64,000 nucleotides of DNA. It comes from Tenacibaculum sp. 190524A05c. Lineage in GTDB: Bacteria; Bacteroidota; Bacteroidia; Flavobacteriales; Flavobacteriaceae. Below the pieces are notes generated by a model. The model had not been told where the DNA came from and searched no databases. It saw only the letters and a program-made list of their open reading frames with translations. Below are positions 26,229 to 36,424 of this stretch, piece by piece. The stretch lies in assembly GCF_964036595.1 (NCBI RefSeq), contig NZ_OZ038523.1:1392501-1456500 (forward strand), in the 5' to 3' direction. Position 1 is the first letter of the stretch; each line of letters starts with the position of its first letter. The position numbers were made by a program, and so were the translations under genes.

Positions 26229-27200
26229 TTAGTTAAGCTGAGCCGTTTTAAAATTTGGTGAATTAAAAAAACTTCCTTTCACACCTTTTTCTTTCAATTG
26301 AACTTTAAATACAGAGCCCGCTAATGGGAATTTCTTATGCTCTTCATCTGTCATATCTAAACTTGCCGTTGTGATATATAAAACATCTAAATTCTTTCCA
26401 CCAAAAGCACATGAAGTAACATTGTGCGCAGGAACTTTAATCTTCTTAATTAATTTGCCTGTATTAGGATTGTAATTTGCTACCGCATTTCCATTCCACA
26501 TTCCTACCCAAAGCATATCATTTTCATCGATAGTCATTCCATCTGGAAATCCATCTTTTGGATCTATAGTAACAGCAACACGTTCATTGGTAATTGTATT
26601 CTTCTTGTTATCAAAATCAAACGCTTTAATTTGACCTGTTGGTGTATCTATGTAATACATTGTTTTTTTATCACTAGTCCATACTATTCCATTCGAAATT
26701 GTAATATTCCCTAGCATTTTATTCGCGTTTCCAGATCCATCGATTTTATACAAATTTGCCTTTGGATGCGTTTGAGGTAAATGCATTGAACCTACCCATA
26801 AATTCCCGTTTGGATCACATTTACCATCATTAAATCTATTTTCCGTAACATCTGACTCAACATCAGACAATAAGGTCAATTCATTAGTATTCGTGTTTAC
26901 GATATAGATCCCATCTTCAAGAGCTACAACCGCACTATTCTCTTTATTCGCAGGAACAACAGTTCCAATTCTAGAAGGCATTTCTATAGTCTTATTCTCC
27001 TCTGTTTTTGGAGAAAATATGTGTAATTTTTTCCCTTCAATATCTACCCAATACAATTCTTCTGACTTGTAATTCCAGAAAGCACCTTCACCTAATTGAG
27101 CATTTATTTTAAATGCTAACTCTACTTTACTTTCTTCCTTTTCATTTGTTTTACAACAAACTAAAAGACTTAGTAGAACCAGTAATCCTATTTTTTTCAT
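26229..27200 (-). CDS. SMP-30/gluconolactonase family lipoprotein
   Basis: 323 residues. Lipobox LLVCCK, then a six-bladed propeller of the SMP-30/regucalcin family: AQLGEGAFWNYKSEELYWVDI, NRFNDGKCDPNGNLWVGSM with the metal-ligand Asn and Asp, TISNGIVWTSDKK, and DGFPDGMTIDENDMLWVGMW. Members hydrolyse sugar lactones such as glucono-1,5-lactone. Beside a gluconate importer and gluconokinase this is a likely periplasmic gluconolactonase. Its ATG region abuts the preceding FG-GAP gene: that gene starts at 27200, the GH3 follows 17 bases later. Confidence 0.88.
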   Translation of the reverse strand: MKKIGLLVLLSLLVCCKTNEKEESKVELAFKINAQLGEGAFWNYKSEELYWVDIEGKKLHIFSPKTEENKTIEMPSRIGTVVPANKENSAVVALEDGIYIVNTNTNELTLLSDVESDVTENRFNDGKCDPNGNLWVGSMHLPQTHPKANLYKIDGSGNANKMLGNITISNGIVWTSDKKTMYYIDTPTGQIKAFDFDNKKNTITNERVAVTIDPKDGFPDGMTIDENDMLWVGMWNGNAVANYNPNTGKLIKKIKVPAHNVTSCAFGGKNLDVLYITTASLDMTDEEHKKFPLAGSVFKVQLKEKGVKGSFFNSPNFKTAQLN

Positions 27201-30200
27201 TATTTCTTATTGACTTTAATAAACTCCAGATAATCATTGTTCTTTACCGAAATGATATGAGGAATATTTCCAATTGATATTTTCTTTAAATCTTTTACAT
27301 CACCTGAAGTGTAGAATCCAGTTTCCTCAACAGACAAAGCTTCGAATTCACCTTTTCCATTTCCTTTTAAAACTAGTCCGTAACTACCGTCGTTACGTGG
27401 AGTTTCAACTTCGGAATTATAGAGGTTCCCCGCAATTATTGCATCCATATTCCCGTCGTTATTAATATCTTCTGTAATGATCTGCTGTATACTAGAAAAC
27501 TGTGCTTCCATTGGAAGTTTATGCAACACAAATTGATTTCCTTTATTTTCTAGATAAACACTAGCGAAGGATTTAACTTGATAATGCAATGCATCTTCTA
27601 AATTCTTTTTACCGTAAACATCTATTAATGTTGCCTTTGAAAAAGAATCATAACTTTTGAATTTCTTTTTTATTCCAGAAATCTGTTCTGATGAACACTG
27701 CTTTCCTCTTACCGGATATTGCTTTCCTTTATTATAGTAACTTAACACAATATCAGAAGTGAAATTTTTATCGAAATCTTTGGCATAAATATCAAAAGTT
27801 GCGTCTTCTGAAGCTTTATATTTATAGTTCAGACCATTATTTCCGAGGATATAATCCATATCTCCATCATTATCGAAATCAGCTTTCTGAATACTCCACC
27901 ACCATCCTGTAGCGTCTTTTGTTAATCCTAACTCTTCAGAAACCTCTTCAAAAACTCCTTTATTATTCTTAAATACTTTGATCGGCATCCATTCACCAAC
28001 AATTATAAAATCATCCCAAGAATCATTATTAAAATCAGTCACGACAGCACTTGTAGCCATTCCTAAACCAAGTAAACCTTGAGCAGAATTATTCGTTACA
28101 TTTTCAAAATTTATAGTGTTTGAATCGGAAGTATTCTTTAATAAAAATGAAGAAGCAGGTAATGGATATTTACCTGGAATTTGTCTACCAAGAACTAAAA
28201 GGTCTTGTTTTCCATCTTTATTAAAATCAATATTATATGCTTTGGATCCACTTGAATATAATTCTGGTAAAGAATTAGAAGTATCTTCAAACTCACCTTT
28301 ACCGTTATTGATGTAGAGCTGATCTTTTAATCGTTTTGAATCTTCTTCAAACTCATAACCTCCACTTACAACATATAAATCCAAATCATTATCATTATCC
28401 ACATCAAAAAATAATGCACCAACATCTTCCGATAATTGATTTTGCTTAAATGCGTTTTGATTTTGTTTCTCGAAACCAGTTGTAGTTTGGAAATACAATT
28501 CACCTGATTTTCCATAAGCTCCACCAACAAAAACATCATCTAATCCGTCCTTATTAATATCAGCAACTTCAATTGCCGGACCTAATGTTGACATTTTATG
28601 AGGAAGTAAAACCTGAGTTTCAAAATCGTCATGTAAATTTTCGGTATGTTTAATCTTGTTGTTGAAGTTTGAATTCGCTGTAAAGACCTTTTCACCAACA
28701 CTTCCCTGCACATGATTTTCAGTAGCTTCCTTATAATCAAAAACTAGAGTTTGATTAGATGTTAAGTCCTTTATGATTTGAGACTTCTGAGTATTCCACT
28801 GCACTTTAACACTATCAACATTCATCTTTTTATTCAAACCAAAATGTAATTCTGGAGCTACAGAAGACTGAAAACCTCTAGTTAGCGTTAACTCTTGAAC
28901 TTGCTCTGAATCCTTTGAATAAACGAACACTTTTGCACCTAAACCGAAAGTGTTTTTCTCGTTTCCTTTCAGTTTTACCTTTAAGAAGTTTTTATCTTTA
29001 GAAGAAGTATTTTCAAATATGGTTGCTTCCTCATCAATATTATTTACAATAACTTCTAAATCACCGTCATTATCTAAGTCCGCATAAGCTACTCCGTTCG
29101 AAAATCCTTCATGAGAAATTCCCCAATCGTTATTTACTTTTTTGAATTCAATTCCTCCTAAGTTTTTAAACATGAAATTGTCTATTTTCTCACTAGGAAT
29201 CATTTTTGTTTTTTCTAAAAGAGAAACTTCCTTAAATTCTTCACCATCGATTTTATTAAAGAAATCTTTATTATTCACCTCTCTTCTTGTTCCGTTAGTT
29301 ACATATAAATCTTTGTATCCATCATTATCAAAATCTGCAAATAATGGAGCCCAACTCCAATCTGTAGAAGATGTCCCTGTTAATCGTGAAATATTAGAGA
29401 ACTTCGGAACTCCGTTTTTGTTATACCCAGAATTCAATTGTAAACAATTGTGCATGTATTGATAATGGAAACCGTACAAAACAGTTTCATAAAACAATCT
29501 TGGATTCATACTTGACATGTTAGCTTTTTGCCTTCTATTATCATCTGAATCCATGTCAGCTTGAAAAATATCTAAATGACCATCATTATTGATATCGGCA
29601 ATATCGATTCCCATTCCGTAAAAAGCAGTTTGAGAAGTTGCTTCTTTAACTACTTCTTTAAAAGTACCATCTTGGTTATTGATGTACATAAAATCTGGAA
29701 TACTATAATCGTTTGACACGTATATATCTGTCCAACCATCATTGTTCAAATCAGCAGCAGAAATACCCAGTGAAAAACTATAATTTTTCACGCCAGCCTT
29801 CTCTGTAACATCAATAAAATTCCCATCTTGATTCTCAAATAATTTATCCGATTCAACATCTTTAACATTTTGCATTCGATGTTTATAAATCATATTTGGA
29901 GTTGAAGGATGTGCTATTGGATAATTGGCTAAATACATATCTAAGTCACCATCATTGTCATAATCTAGAAATGTAGCTTGAACAGAATTTCCTTCGTCAG
30001 CTAAACCATATTTTTCTGCAGATTCAGTAAATGTATTGTCTTTATTATTGATAAATAATTGATTCTTCTTATTCCCATCTTTACCTGCAACAGAACAATA
30101 AATATCTAAATAACCATCGTTATTAATATCTATCATTGTAGAACCTGTGTACCATCTTGAATCACCGGTAATTTTGGCTGATTCTGAAATATCTTCAAAA

Positions 30201-30493
30201 GTTAAATCTCCTTTATTAACATATAATTTATTTGAAACTTGATTTCCTGTAAAGAAAACATCTAACAAACCATCATTATTAACATCACCAACAGACACTC
30301 CTCCTCCCATGTATATTGAGGTATACTTAAAATAATTTAAAGAATCAGTCTCTGTTAATGTATTACTGAAATGAATTTGTGATTTACTCGAGGAAAGCTG
30401 AACAAACTTTTTTCTGTTACTTTTTGGATTTTCAACTTTGGTACAACTAATAACAATTAGTACAAGTAAAAAAAGCGTAGCTACTTTTTTCAT
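27200..30493 (-). CDS. FG-GAP/VCBS repeat lipoprotein with ASPIC/UnbV domain (CRTAC1-like)
   Basis: 1097 residues. Lipobox VISCTK, then many calcium-binding FG-GAP repeats of the form DxNxDGxxDxY (e.g. DVNNDGLLDVFF, DINNDGYLDIY, DYDNDGDLDMYL, DFDNDGYKDLYV), with an ASPIC/UnbV segment in the middle (GLGAKVFVY, TRGFQSSVAPELHFGL, DSVKVQWN) and further repeats to the end. A surface beta-propeller protein, probably for binding or presenting glycan; such proteins often follow susCD in Flavobacteriia. Stop of this gene and the start of the lactonase are adjacent. It is separated from susD by a 14-base-stem hairpin. Confidence 0.85.
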   Translation of the reverse strand: MKKVATLFLLVLIVISCTKVENPKSNRKKFVQLSSSKSQIHFSNTLTETDSLNYFKYTSIYMGGGVSVGDVNNDGLLDVFFTGNQVSNKLYVNKGDLTFEDISESAKITGDSRWYTGSTMIDINNDGYLDIYCSVAGKDGNKKNQLFINNKDNTFTESAEKYGLADEGNSVQATFLDYDNDGDLDMYLANYPIAHPSTPNMIYKHRMQNVKDVESDKLFENQDGNFIDVTEKAGVKNYSFSLGISAADLNNDGWTDIYVSNDYSIPDFMYINNQDGTFKEVVKEATSQTAFYGMGIDIADINNDGHLDIFQADMDSDDNRRQKANMSSMNPRLFYETVLYGFHYQYMHNCLQLNSGYNKNGVPKFSNISRLTGTSSTDWSWAPLFADFDNDGYKDLYVTNGTRREVNNKDFFNKIDGEEFKEVSLLEKTKMIPSEKIDNFMFKNLGGIEFKKVNNDWGISHEGFSNGVAYADLDNDGDLEVIVNNIDEEATIFENTSSKDKNFLKVKLKGNEKNTFGLGAKVFVYSKDSEQVQELTLTRGFQSSVAPELHFGLNKKMNVDSVKVQWNTQKSQIIKDLTSNQTLVFDYKEATENHVQGSVGEKVFTANSNFNNKIKHTENLHDDFETQVLLPHKMSTLGPAIEVADINKDGLDDVFVGGAYGKSGELYFQTTTGFEKQNQNAFKQNQLSEDVGALFFDVDNDNDLDLYVVSGGYEFEEDSKRLKDQLYINNGKGEFEDTSNSLPELYSSGSKAYNIDFNKDGKQDLLVLGRQIPGKYPLPASSFLLKNTSDSNTINFENVTNNSAQGLLGLGMATSAVVTDFNNDSWDDFIIVGEWMPIKVFKNNKGVFEEVSEELGLTKDATGWWWSIQKADFDNDGDMDYILGNNGLNYKYKASEDATFDIYAKDFDKNFTSDIVLSYYNKGKQYPVRGKQCSSEQISGIKKKFKSYDSFSKATLIDVYGKKNLEDALHYQVKSFASVYLENKGNQFVLHKLPMEAQFSSIQQIITEDINNDGNMDAIIAGNLYNSEVETPRNDGSYGLVLKGNGKGEFEALSVEETGFYTSGDVKDLKKISIGNIPHIISVKNNDYLEFIKVNKK

Positions 30494-30519
30494 TATGGAA
30501 TAAGATATAGGTTAAAATT

Positions 30520-30553
30520 AGTAAAGCAGTATGCACTTTCATACTGCTTTACT
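30520..30553 (-). terminator. Stem-loop between susD and the catabolic genes
   Basis: Perfect 14-base stem AGTAAAGCAGTATG/CATACTGCTTTACT with a 6-base loop, followed on the minus strand by only a short T-rich stretch. Likely a partial terminator or a 3'-end stabiliser that lets susCD be made in excess over the downstream genes. Confidence 0.6.
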
Positions 30554-30607
30554 TATAATTAGATTATTAATTCAAATACAATCTACAAATAATCTAAGTT
30601 CACAAAC

Positions 30608-32149
30608 TTAATATCCTGGGTTCTGATCCGCAGCGGTTAACTCAGAATTTTTATCGATTTCTGTTTGTGGAATAGGATATAAATTATTCTTAACTGAATA
30701 ACCCGTACCTGATAATTCTGTTGAAGCTCTTCCCCAACGAACTAAATCCCAAAAACGTTGACCTTCGTGAGCTAATTCTAAAAACTTCTCATTTACAATT
30801 GCATCGAATAAATCGTTTCCTGCAGTTGAAGATGGAATATCTGCTAATCCAGCCCTATTTCTAATCTTGTTTAACTCAATTCTTGCTTGAGGATCATTTC
30901 CTGACATGTTATAAGCCTCAGCAGCTAATAAAAGAACCTCTGCGTATCGTAATAATCTGAAGTTAGTACTATAGTTTAATTCTCTAACTCCATCTGCACT
31001 TGTATCTTCTGATTTTGTAGCATATTTAATTCTAATTGCTCCTTCGTAATCCCAAATAACTCCACCTGTTGCGGCAGATGCATCCACTGATCCTCCAGCC
31101 GCAATTAATTCAGCTTCTGTCATTAAAGTTGCAGATTTACGATTTGTATCTCCAGCTGCATCAAACGCCATAGCAAGTTTATTCGTTGGTAAATTAAAGC
31201 CCCATCCATTCAATAATCCAATAGAACCTACTCCGAAAATACCATCTCCTCTAGGTCCCATTAACTGAATATGTAAGTTACTTTCATTTCTTCCTCCCCA
31301 AGCGATATTTCCCCAATCTCTACCAGTAGTAGAAATGTATCCAATCTCTAATAAAGATTCAACACCAAACTCGTTACTTACAGACCAAACATCTGCGATA
31401 TTTGATTGTAAATCGTGAGATGGATTATTAATTACTGATTCAAAGAAAGGAACTGCTTCTGCATACTTTTCTTGGAATACTAAAACCTTACCCATTACAG
31501 CTTGAGCCGCTCCTTTAGAAACTCTAAACGAATCAGCAACTCCTGATTTTTCAGGTAAATTTGTAATTGCATCTCTTAAATCATCCTCTATTGCCACATA
31601 TACGTCAGCACGTGAAGATTTCGCTAATCCAAAATCTTCCGCTCCTTTTGGAACAGTTAATCTCAATGGAATATCTCCAAACATTGTTGTTAATTCGAAA
31701 TAACACCATGCTCTGAAAAACTTAGCTTCAGCAATAGCTCTATCTTTATTACTTACATCGCTATCGGCTAAATTTTCAATAATTAAATTAGACATAGCAA
31801 TTGTTCTGTAGAATAAATTCCACATGCTTTCAATTGATGGATTAGACGTTGCTACATTTGCGTAATCGTCTATATCTTGTAATTGCGCTTGATCATTAGA
31901 GTTACCTCCAGCACAGTTTGCATCATCTCCAGGTAATAATTTCACTAAAAATGCACTATGCCAATCTCTACCATAGTTATACTGCATTAAATCGTAAACA
32001 CCGATCACAGCTTGCTCAACATTATCTTCTTCTAAGAAGAATGTTTTTAAATCCTGTACGTCTTCACGAGGATTATTCGTAAAATCCTCACTACACGAAA
32101 TAGCACCTAGAAACATTATAAATGCTATAAAATAAATCGCTTTTTTCAT
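30608..32149 (-). CDS. SusD/RagB family surface glycan-binding lipoprotein
   Basis: 513 residues. Lipobox GAISCSE, then the SusD fold: EEDNVEQAVIGVYDLMQYNY, AIAEAKFFRAWCYFELTTMFGDIPL (TPR region), and the C-terminal RLLRYAEVLLLAAEAYN and FWDLVRWGRA ... NNLYPIPQTEIDKN. It should cap the SusC barrel and capture oligosaccharide outside the cell. Encoded 23 bases after susC. Confidence 0.95.
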   Translation of the reverse strand: MKKAIYFIAFIMFLGAISCSEDFTNNPREDVQDLKTFFLEEDNVEQAVIGVYDLMQYNYGRDWHSAFLVKLLPGDDANCAGGNSNDQAQLQDIDDYANVATSNPSIESMWNLFYRTIAMSNLIIENLADSDVSNKDRAIAEAKFFRAWCYFELTTMFGDIPLRLTVPKGAEDFGLAKSSRADVYVAIEDDLRDAITNLPEKSGVADSFRVSKGAAQAVMGKVLVFQEKYAEAVPFFESVINNPSHDLQSNIADVWSVSNEFGVESLLEIGYISTTGRDWGNIAWGGRNESNLHIQLMGPRGDGIFGVGSIGLLNGWGFNLPTNKLAMAFDAAGDTNRKSATLMTEAELIAAGGSVDASAATGGVIWDYEGAIRIKYATKSEDTSADGVRELNYSTNFRLLRYAEVLLLAAEAYNMSGNDPQARIELNKIRNRAGLADIPSSTAGNDLFDAIVNEKFLELAHEGQRFWDLVRWGRASTELSGTGYSVKNNLYPIPQTEIDKNSELTAADQNPGY

Positions 32150-32172
32150 TTTTTATTGTAAGTTTTTAGTCT

Positions 32173-35100
32173 TTAAAAGTTAAGAGAAAATCCAAATAAT
32201 GCTCTTCCAGCAGTTGGATAATATCCTCTATCAACACCTATATCATTAAATCCAAAATTTCCAATTTCTGGATCAAGTCCCTTGTAGTTTGTGAATGTAA
32301 AAATATCATCAAATGAAACATACATTCTTAAACTACTTACGTGTAATTTTTCAGTTATACTTTGTGGTAAAGTATACCCTAATTGAATTTGTTTGATTCT
32401 CATAAAAGATCCGTCTTCAACAACTAAGTCTGTATCATAAGCCGATGCAACATTTGCTGCCGATGGAAAAGTCGCATCAGTATCTCCAGCTCCTGTCCAT
32501 CTTCCTTCAAAGAAGTGTAATGGCTTATTTGTAATAGGACGAGAAGGTTGATGGTAAGTTGCAATGATATCATTTCCTACTGTTCCTTGGAATTGAACAT
32601 TAAAATCAAATCCTTTATAACCTAATCTGATATTACCACCGTATAATAAATCTGGATGTGGAGAACCAATCATTGTTTTATCATCATTAGTTACACTTCC
32701 ATCTCCATTAGTATCAACTCTGATAATTTCACCTGTAGCAGGATCGATTCCATCAGTTTTATATCCATAGAAATACCAAGCTGGCAATCCTTCTGTAAAT
32801 CTAGTTACACCATCAGCATTTTGAGGTGCTCCTGCTCCTACAATAGAAGTTCCTTCTGGTACAAATTGAATTTCAGTTACCTCGTTATCTAAAGTAGATA
32901 AGTTTGCATTTATCTGGTAACTGAAGTCACTTTCTGTAGTATCAGAATATCCTATTTCAAATTCGAAACCTTGGTTTACAACTGTACCTCCGTTAAAATC
33001 ATTTGAAACGAAACCTGCAGATCCAGGAGTAATTAATTCACCAGCAACAAACGCTAAATCGTTAGTTGTTTTCTTGTAATAATCTGCTGTGAAATTTAAT
33101 TTACTATTAAAAGCTCTTAAATCAACACCAAATCCTAATTGTTCTGAAGTTTCCCAAACTAAGTTTTCATTTGCAAATCCAGTAATTTGAGCTCCTACAT
33201 TTCCTAAATAGTTTAATTCTAAACCTCCAACTTGATTTGTAATTGCAATTATATCAGCATTACCTCTTAAGTTGTTTTTATTTCCATTTTGTCCCCAACT
33301 TCCTCTTAATTTCATATAATTAATTGGTGAATCTTCTTTCCAGAAATCTTCTTTCGAAACTAACCAACCAGCAGAAAATGATGGAAAAACTGCAGCTCTA
33401 TTTCCAGCAGGGAACTTATCCGACTTATCTCTTCTGATAGATGCTTCGAAAAGATATTTTTCCATGTAGTTGTATGATAATCTACCGTACATTGAAACTA
33501 AATTATCTCTAAAAGTTAACTGCCTTGGTGAAGTTGGATCAAAAACCGTAGTTGGTGAGTTGATATTGAATCCATTAAAATCATCTACAGCAATAGAATA
33601 AGCTTCATTTGTAAAAGCTGGTCTTCTACTTTGTTCTGCTGAATAACCTGCTAATAATTTGAAGTTATGGTTATCAAAAGATTTTTCATAAGTGGCAAAG
33701 TTTTCCCATAACCACCTTCTGAATCTTTGTTTAGATCTATTAATATTATACTGAGTGTTTGCCGCTTCTGAAGCAACATAATAAGCATTCGTATTTCTTT
33801 GGTTTAAAAACTGGTTTTGCTCATAACCATATCTCGACGTAAAAGTCAGTCCTTCTAAGATATTAAATTTACCATAAATGGTTGTTAAAAACTGATCATT
33901 TTCATTAAGATTTTCTTGAATAGCATTTGCATAGGCCACTGGGTTAATTACCTCACCAGTAGAATATGCAGGATAACCGTATACATTACCATCTTTATCT
34001 CTTAATACCGGAACTCCATTTGCTGCTGAACGATCGAATACATCAACTGGAACTCCGTTGGTATAAATGACTGGAGTTAAAGGATCAATAATTAACATAT
34101 TTTGAATCACACCTCTCGTATCACTATTCTCAACAATTCCTTTTCTATCAATAAAAGATGTATTGGAATTCACACCAATTTCTAACCAATCTGTAACTTG
34201 GCTTTGAATATTTAACCTGAATGTATTTCTCTTGAAAGTTGAATTATCTCCAACAACAACACCTTCTTGGTTCGTATGTGAACCTGAAAAATAGTAAGAA
34301 GTATTTTTCATTGAACCTGATAAACTAACATCATAACGTTGCATAAAAGCAGTATCAAAAGTTTCATCAATCCAATTTGTATCAACTCCATTATTCACTA
34401 CGGATGCATTTCCTGCTTCATTTAAATACGTAACGAATTGATTTGCATTCATTAATTCCATATTTGTATTTACAAATTGAAATCCTACTTGAGTATTAAA
34501 GTTTACTTGTAATTCTCCACTCGTTCCTTTTTTAGTAGTCACAATAATTACCCCATTCGCACCTTCTGTACCATAAATAGCAGCTGATGCAGCATCTTTT
34601 AACACCTCAATATTTGCAATATCCGATGGAGCAATATTATCAATTGTAGATACTTTCATTCCATCTACAATAAATAATGGATCAGCATTTCCACTAGAAC
34701 CTGTACCTCTAATTCTAATTTTAGTTCCAGAACCCGGCGAACCCGAAGATGAAGATACTGTAACACCTGATGTTCTACCTTGTAGTACTTGATCAACTCT
34801 TTGATTAGAAATACTCTTTATCTCTTTACTATCAATACTAGAAATTGCTCCAGTTACTAAACTTTTCTTTTTAGTTCCATAACCGACAACAACTACTTCT
34901 TCAAGAGTATCGGAATCTTCTTCCAATGTAACATTAATCGTAGTTCTACCATTTACTGGAACCTCTAATGTCTTATATCCTATAAAACTAAATATTAAAA
35001 CATCGTTTGGTTTTACGTTTTTAATGGTAAAAGTACCATCAAATCCAGTTTCTGTTCCACGAGTAGTTCCTTTAACTAATACATTTACACCTGGGAGCTC

Positions 35101-35205
35101 TCCAGTGACGTCAGAGACTACTCCTTTTACATCTTGTGCATGCACCGCTAAGGTGGCAGAAAAAGCAAGCACTAGTAAAAAATACTTAAAGATATTTTTT
35201 TTCAT
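32173..35205 (-). CDS. SusC/RagA family TonB-dependent outer-membrane transporter
   Basis: 1010 residues. Signal peptide ending AVHAQ, carboxypeptidase-regulatory-like domain (KGVVSDVTGELPGVNVLVKG), TonB box region EEVVVVGYG, plug domain (GRTSGVTVSSSSGSPGSG, DAASAAIYGTEGANGVI) and a barrel ending in ALFGFSLNF with the aromatic terminal residue. It should import oligosaccharides with energy from TonB. First gene of the nine-gene PUL operon; the AraC regulator is divergent, 216 bases away. Confidence 0.96.
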   Translation of the reverse strand: MKKNIFKYFLLVLAFSATLAVHAQDVKGVVSDVTGELPGVNVLVKGTTRGTETGFDGTFTIKNVKPNDVLIFSFIGYKTLEVPVNGRTTINVTLEEDSDTLEEVVVVGYGTKKKSLVTGAISSIDSKEIKSISNQRVDQVLQGRTSGVTVSSSSGSPGSGTKIRIRGTGSSGNADPLFIVDGMKVSTIDNIAPSDIANIEVLKDAASAAIYGTEGANGVIIVTTKKGTSGELQVNFNTQVGFQFVNTNMELMNANQFVTYLNEAGNASVVNNGVDTNWIDETFDTAFMQRYDVSLSGSMKNTSYYFSGSHTNQEGVVVGDNSTFKRNTFRLNIQSQVTDWLEIGVNSNTSFIDRKGIVENSDTRGVIQNMLIIDPLTPVIYTNGVPVDVFDRSAANGVPVLRDKDGNVYGYPAYSTGEVINPVAYANAIQENLNENDQFLTTIYGKFNILEGLTFTSRYGYEQNQFLNQRNTNAYYVASEAANTQYNINRSKQRFRRWLWENFATYEKSFDNHNFKLLAGYSAEQSRRPAFTNEAYSIAVDDFNGFNINSPTTVFDPTSPRQLTFRDNLVSMYGRLSYNYMEKYLFEASIRRDKSDKFPAGNRAAVFPSFSAGWLVSKEDFWKEDSPINYMKLRGSWGQNGNKNNLRGNADIIAITNQVGGLELNYLGNVGAQITGFANENLVWETSEQLGFGVDLRAFNSKLNFTADYYKKTTNDLAFVAGELITPGSAGFVSNDFNGGTVVNQGFEFEIGYSDTTESDFSYQINANLSTLDNEVTEIQFVPEGTSIVGAGAPQNADGVTRFTEGLPAWYFYGYKTDGIDPATGEIIRVDTNGDGSVTNDDKTMIGSPHPDLLYGGNIRLGYKGFDFNVQFQGTVGNDIIATYHQPSRPITNKPLHFFEGRWTGAGDTDATFPSAANVASAYDTDLVVEDGSFMRIKQIQLGYTLPQSITEKLHVSSLRMYVSFDDIFTFTNYKGLDPEIGNFGFNDIGVDRGYYPTAGRALFGFSLNF

Positions 35206-35421
35206 TTTGATAATTAATTTGGCGTTTTTTTGACTAAAAAGTAATTATCTGTTTTAGAAATTATCATAAAAATAAAACTAATATGTCAATTTCATAATCA
35301 CTTTGATCTTAAAACTAATTTGTTTTACACAAAAATATATCCAATATTAACAAATCATTAATATAATTTTATCAATCATTAATAATTTTTTAATATTGTT
35401 ACACACAAAACAAACAAACCG

Positions 35422-36294
35422 ATGAATAAAAATATCCACAGAGAGATAACTCAGCTCTCTCCATCAGACAGTTTTTTAGTTTATTATAGAGTAAAAGATG
35501 AATTTGATTTCCCATTACATTTTCATCCAGAATACGAACTAAACTTTATACATAAAGGTAAAGGTGTAAGACGTGTAATTGGAGACCACATGGGAGAAAT
35601 AGGTGATTACGAATTAGTATTAGTAGGACCTAATCTTCCTCATTGCTGGGAGTTACATAATTGTACTAATAAAGAAATACACGAAATCACGATTCACATT
35701 CACAGCGACTTACTAGATGAAAAACTCCTATCACGCAGAGTTTTTAAATCAATAAGAGATATGCTAAACAGATCTATACACGGCATTTCTTTCTCTGAAA
35801 AAACAATCAAAGAGCTTATGCCTAGATTAATGGAACTACCTAAAACCTCAGGTATAGACTACTTTCTAGAGTTTATCTCTATACTACACGACCTATCTAA
35901 TTCAAGAAACCAAAAACTTCTATCAACCTCATTTTCAAATTATAATGATTTTGAAAATAGCGGTAAAATCAAAAAAGTTTACGAATTTGTACAAAACAAT
36001 TTTCAAAGAAAAATATCACTTGATGAAATTTCTGAATTAGTAAACATGACTCCTGTTTCGTTTAATAGATTCATAAAAAAGAGAACCGGAAAAACATTCG
36101 TATCCTATATCAACAACACCAGGATAAGCTACGCAAGTCGCTTATTATTAGAAACTGACCTAAGTGTTGGCGAAGTAGCATATAAATGTGGATTCAATAA
36201 TCTCGCAAACTTTAACAGGATGTTTAAAAAGATTAAAAACAATACACCAAGCGAGTTTAGATCTGAATTCAACGGAATTCAAAAAGTATTCTAA
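35422..36294 (+). CDS. AraC family transcriptional regulator of the PUL
   Basis: 290 residues: N-terminal cupin (HFHPEYELNFIHKGKGVRRVIGDHM-like block split over residues 30-55, including LPHCWELHN) and a C-terminal double helix-turn-helix (ISLDEISELVNMTPVSFNRFIKKRTGKTF, VGEVAYKCGFNNLANFNRMFKK). It should sense a small sugar ligand and control the divergent susC operon and perhaps the GH3 gene 130 bases downstream. The 216-base intergenic region to susC is very AT-rich; TATTTTTG at 35330-35337 on the minus strand is a possible susC -7 box without a clear -33 partner. Confidence 0.9.
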   Translation: MNKNIHREITQLSPSDSFLVYYRVKDEFDFPLHFHPEYELNFIHKGKGVRRVIGDHMGEIGDYELVLVGPNLPHCWELHNCTNKEIHEITIHIHSDLLDEKLLSRRVFKSIRDMLNRSIHGISFSEKTIKELMPRLMELPKTSGIDYFLEFISILHDLSNSRNQKLLSTSFSNYNDFENSGKIKKVYEFVQNNFQRKISLDEISELVNMTPVSFNRFIKKRTGKTFVSYINNTRISYASRLLLETDLSVGEVAYKCGFNNLANFNRMFKKIKNNTPSEFRSEFNGIQKVF

Positions 36295-36424
36295 TACTTT
36301 TTAATCAAATAAAATTCATTTTTTGACTTTTAAAATAAAAAAAGTACCATATTTTGATTATTTGAGCACATATATTCAAACTAATCTATCATAAATTTAC
36401 GTCACTTTTCTAAATTATAAATTC

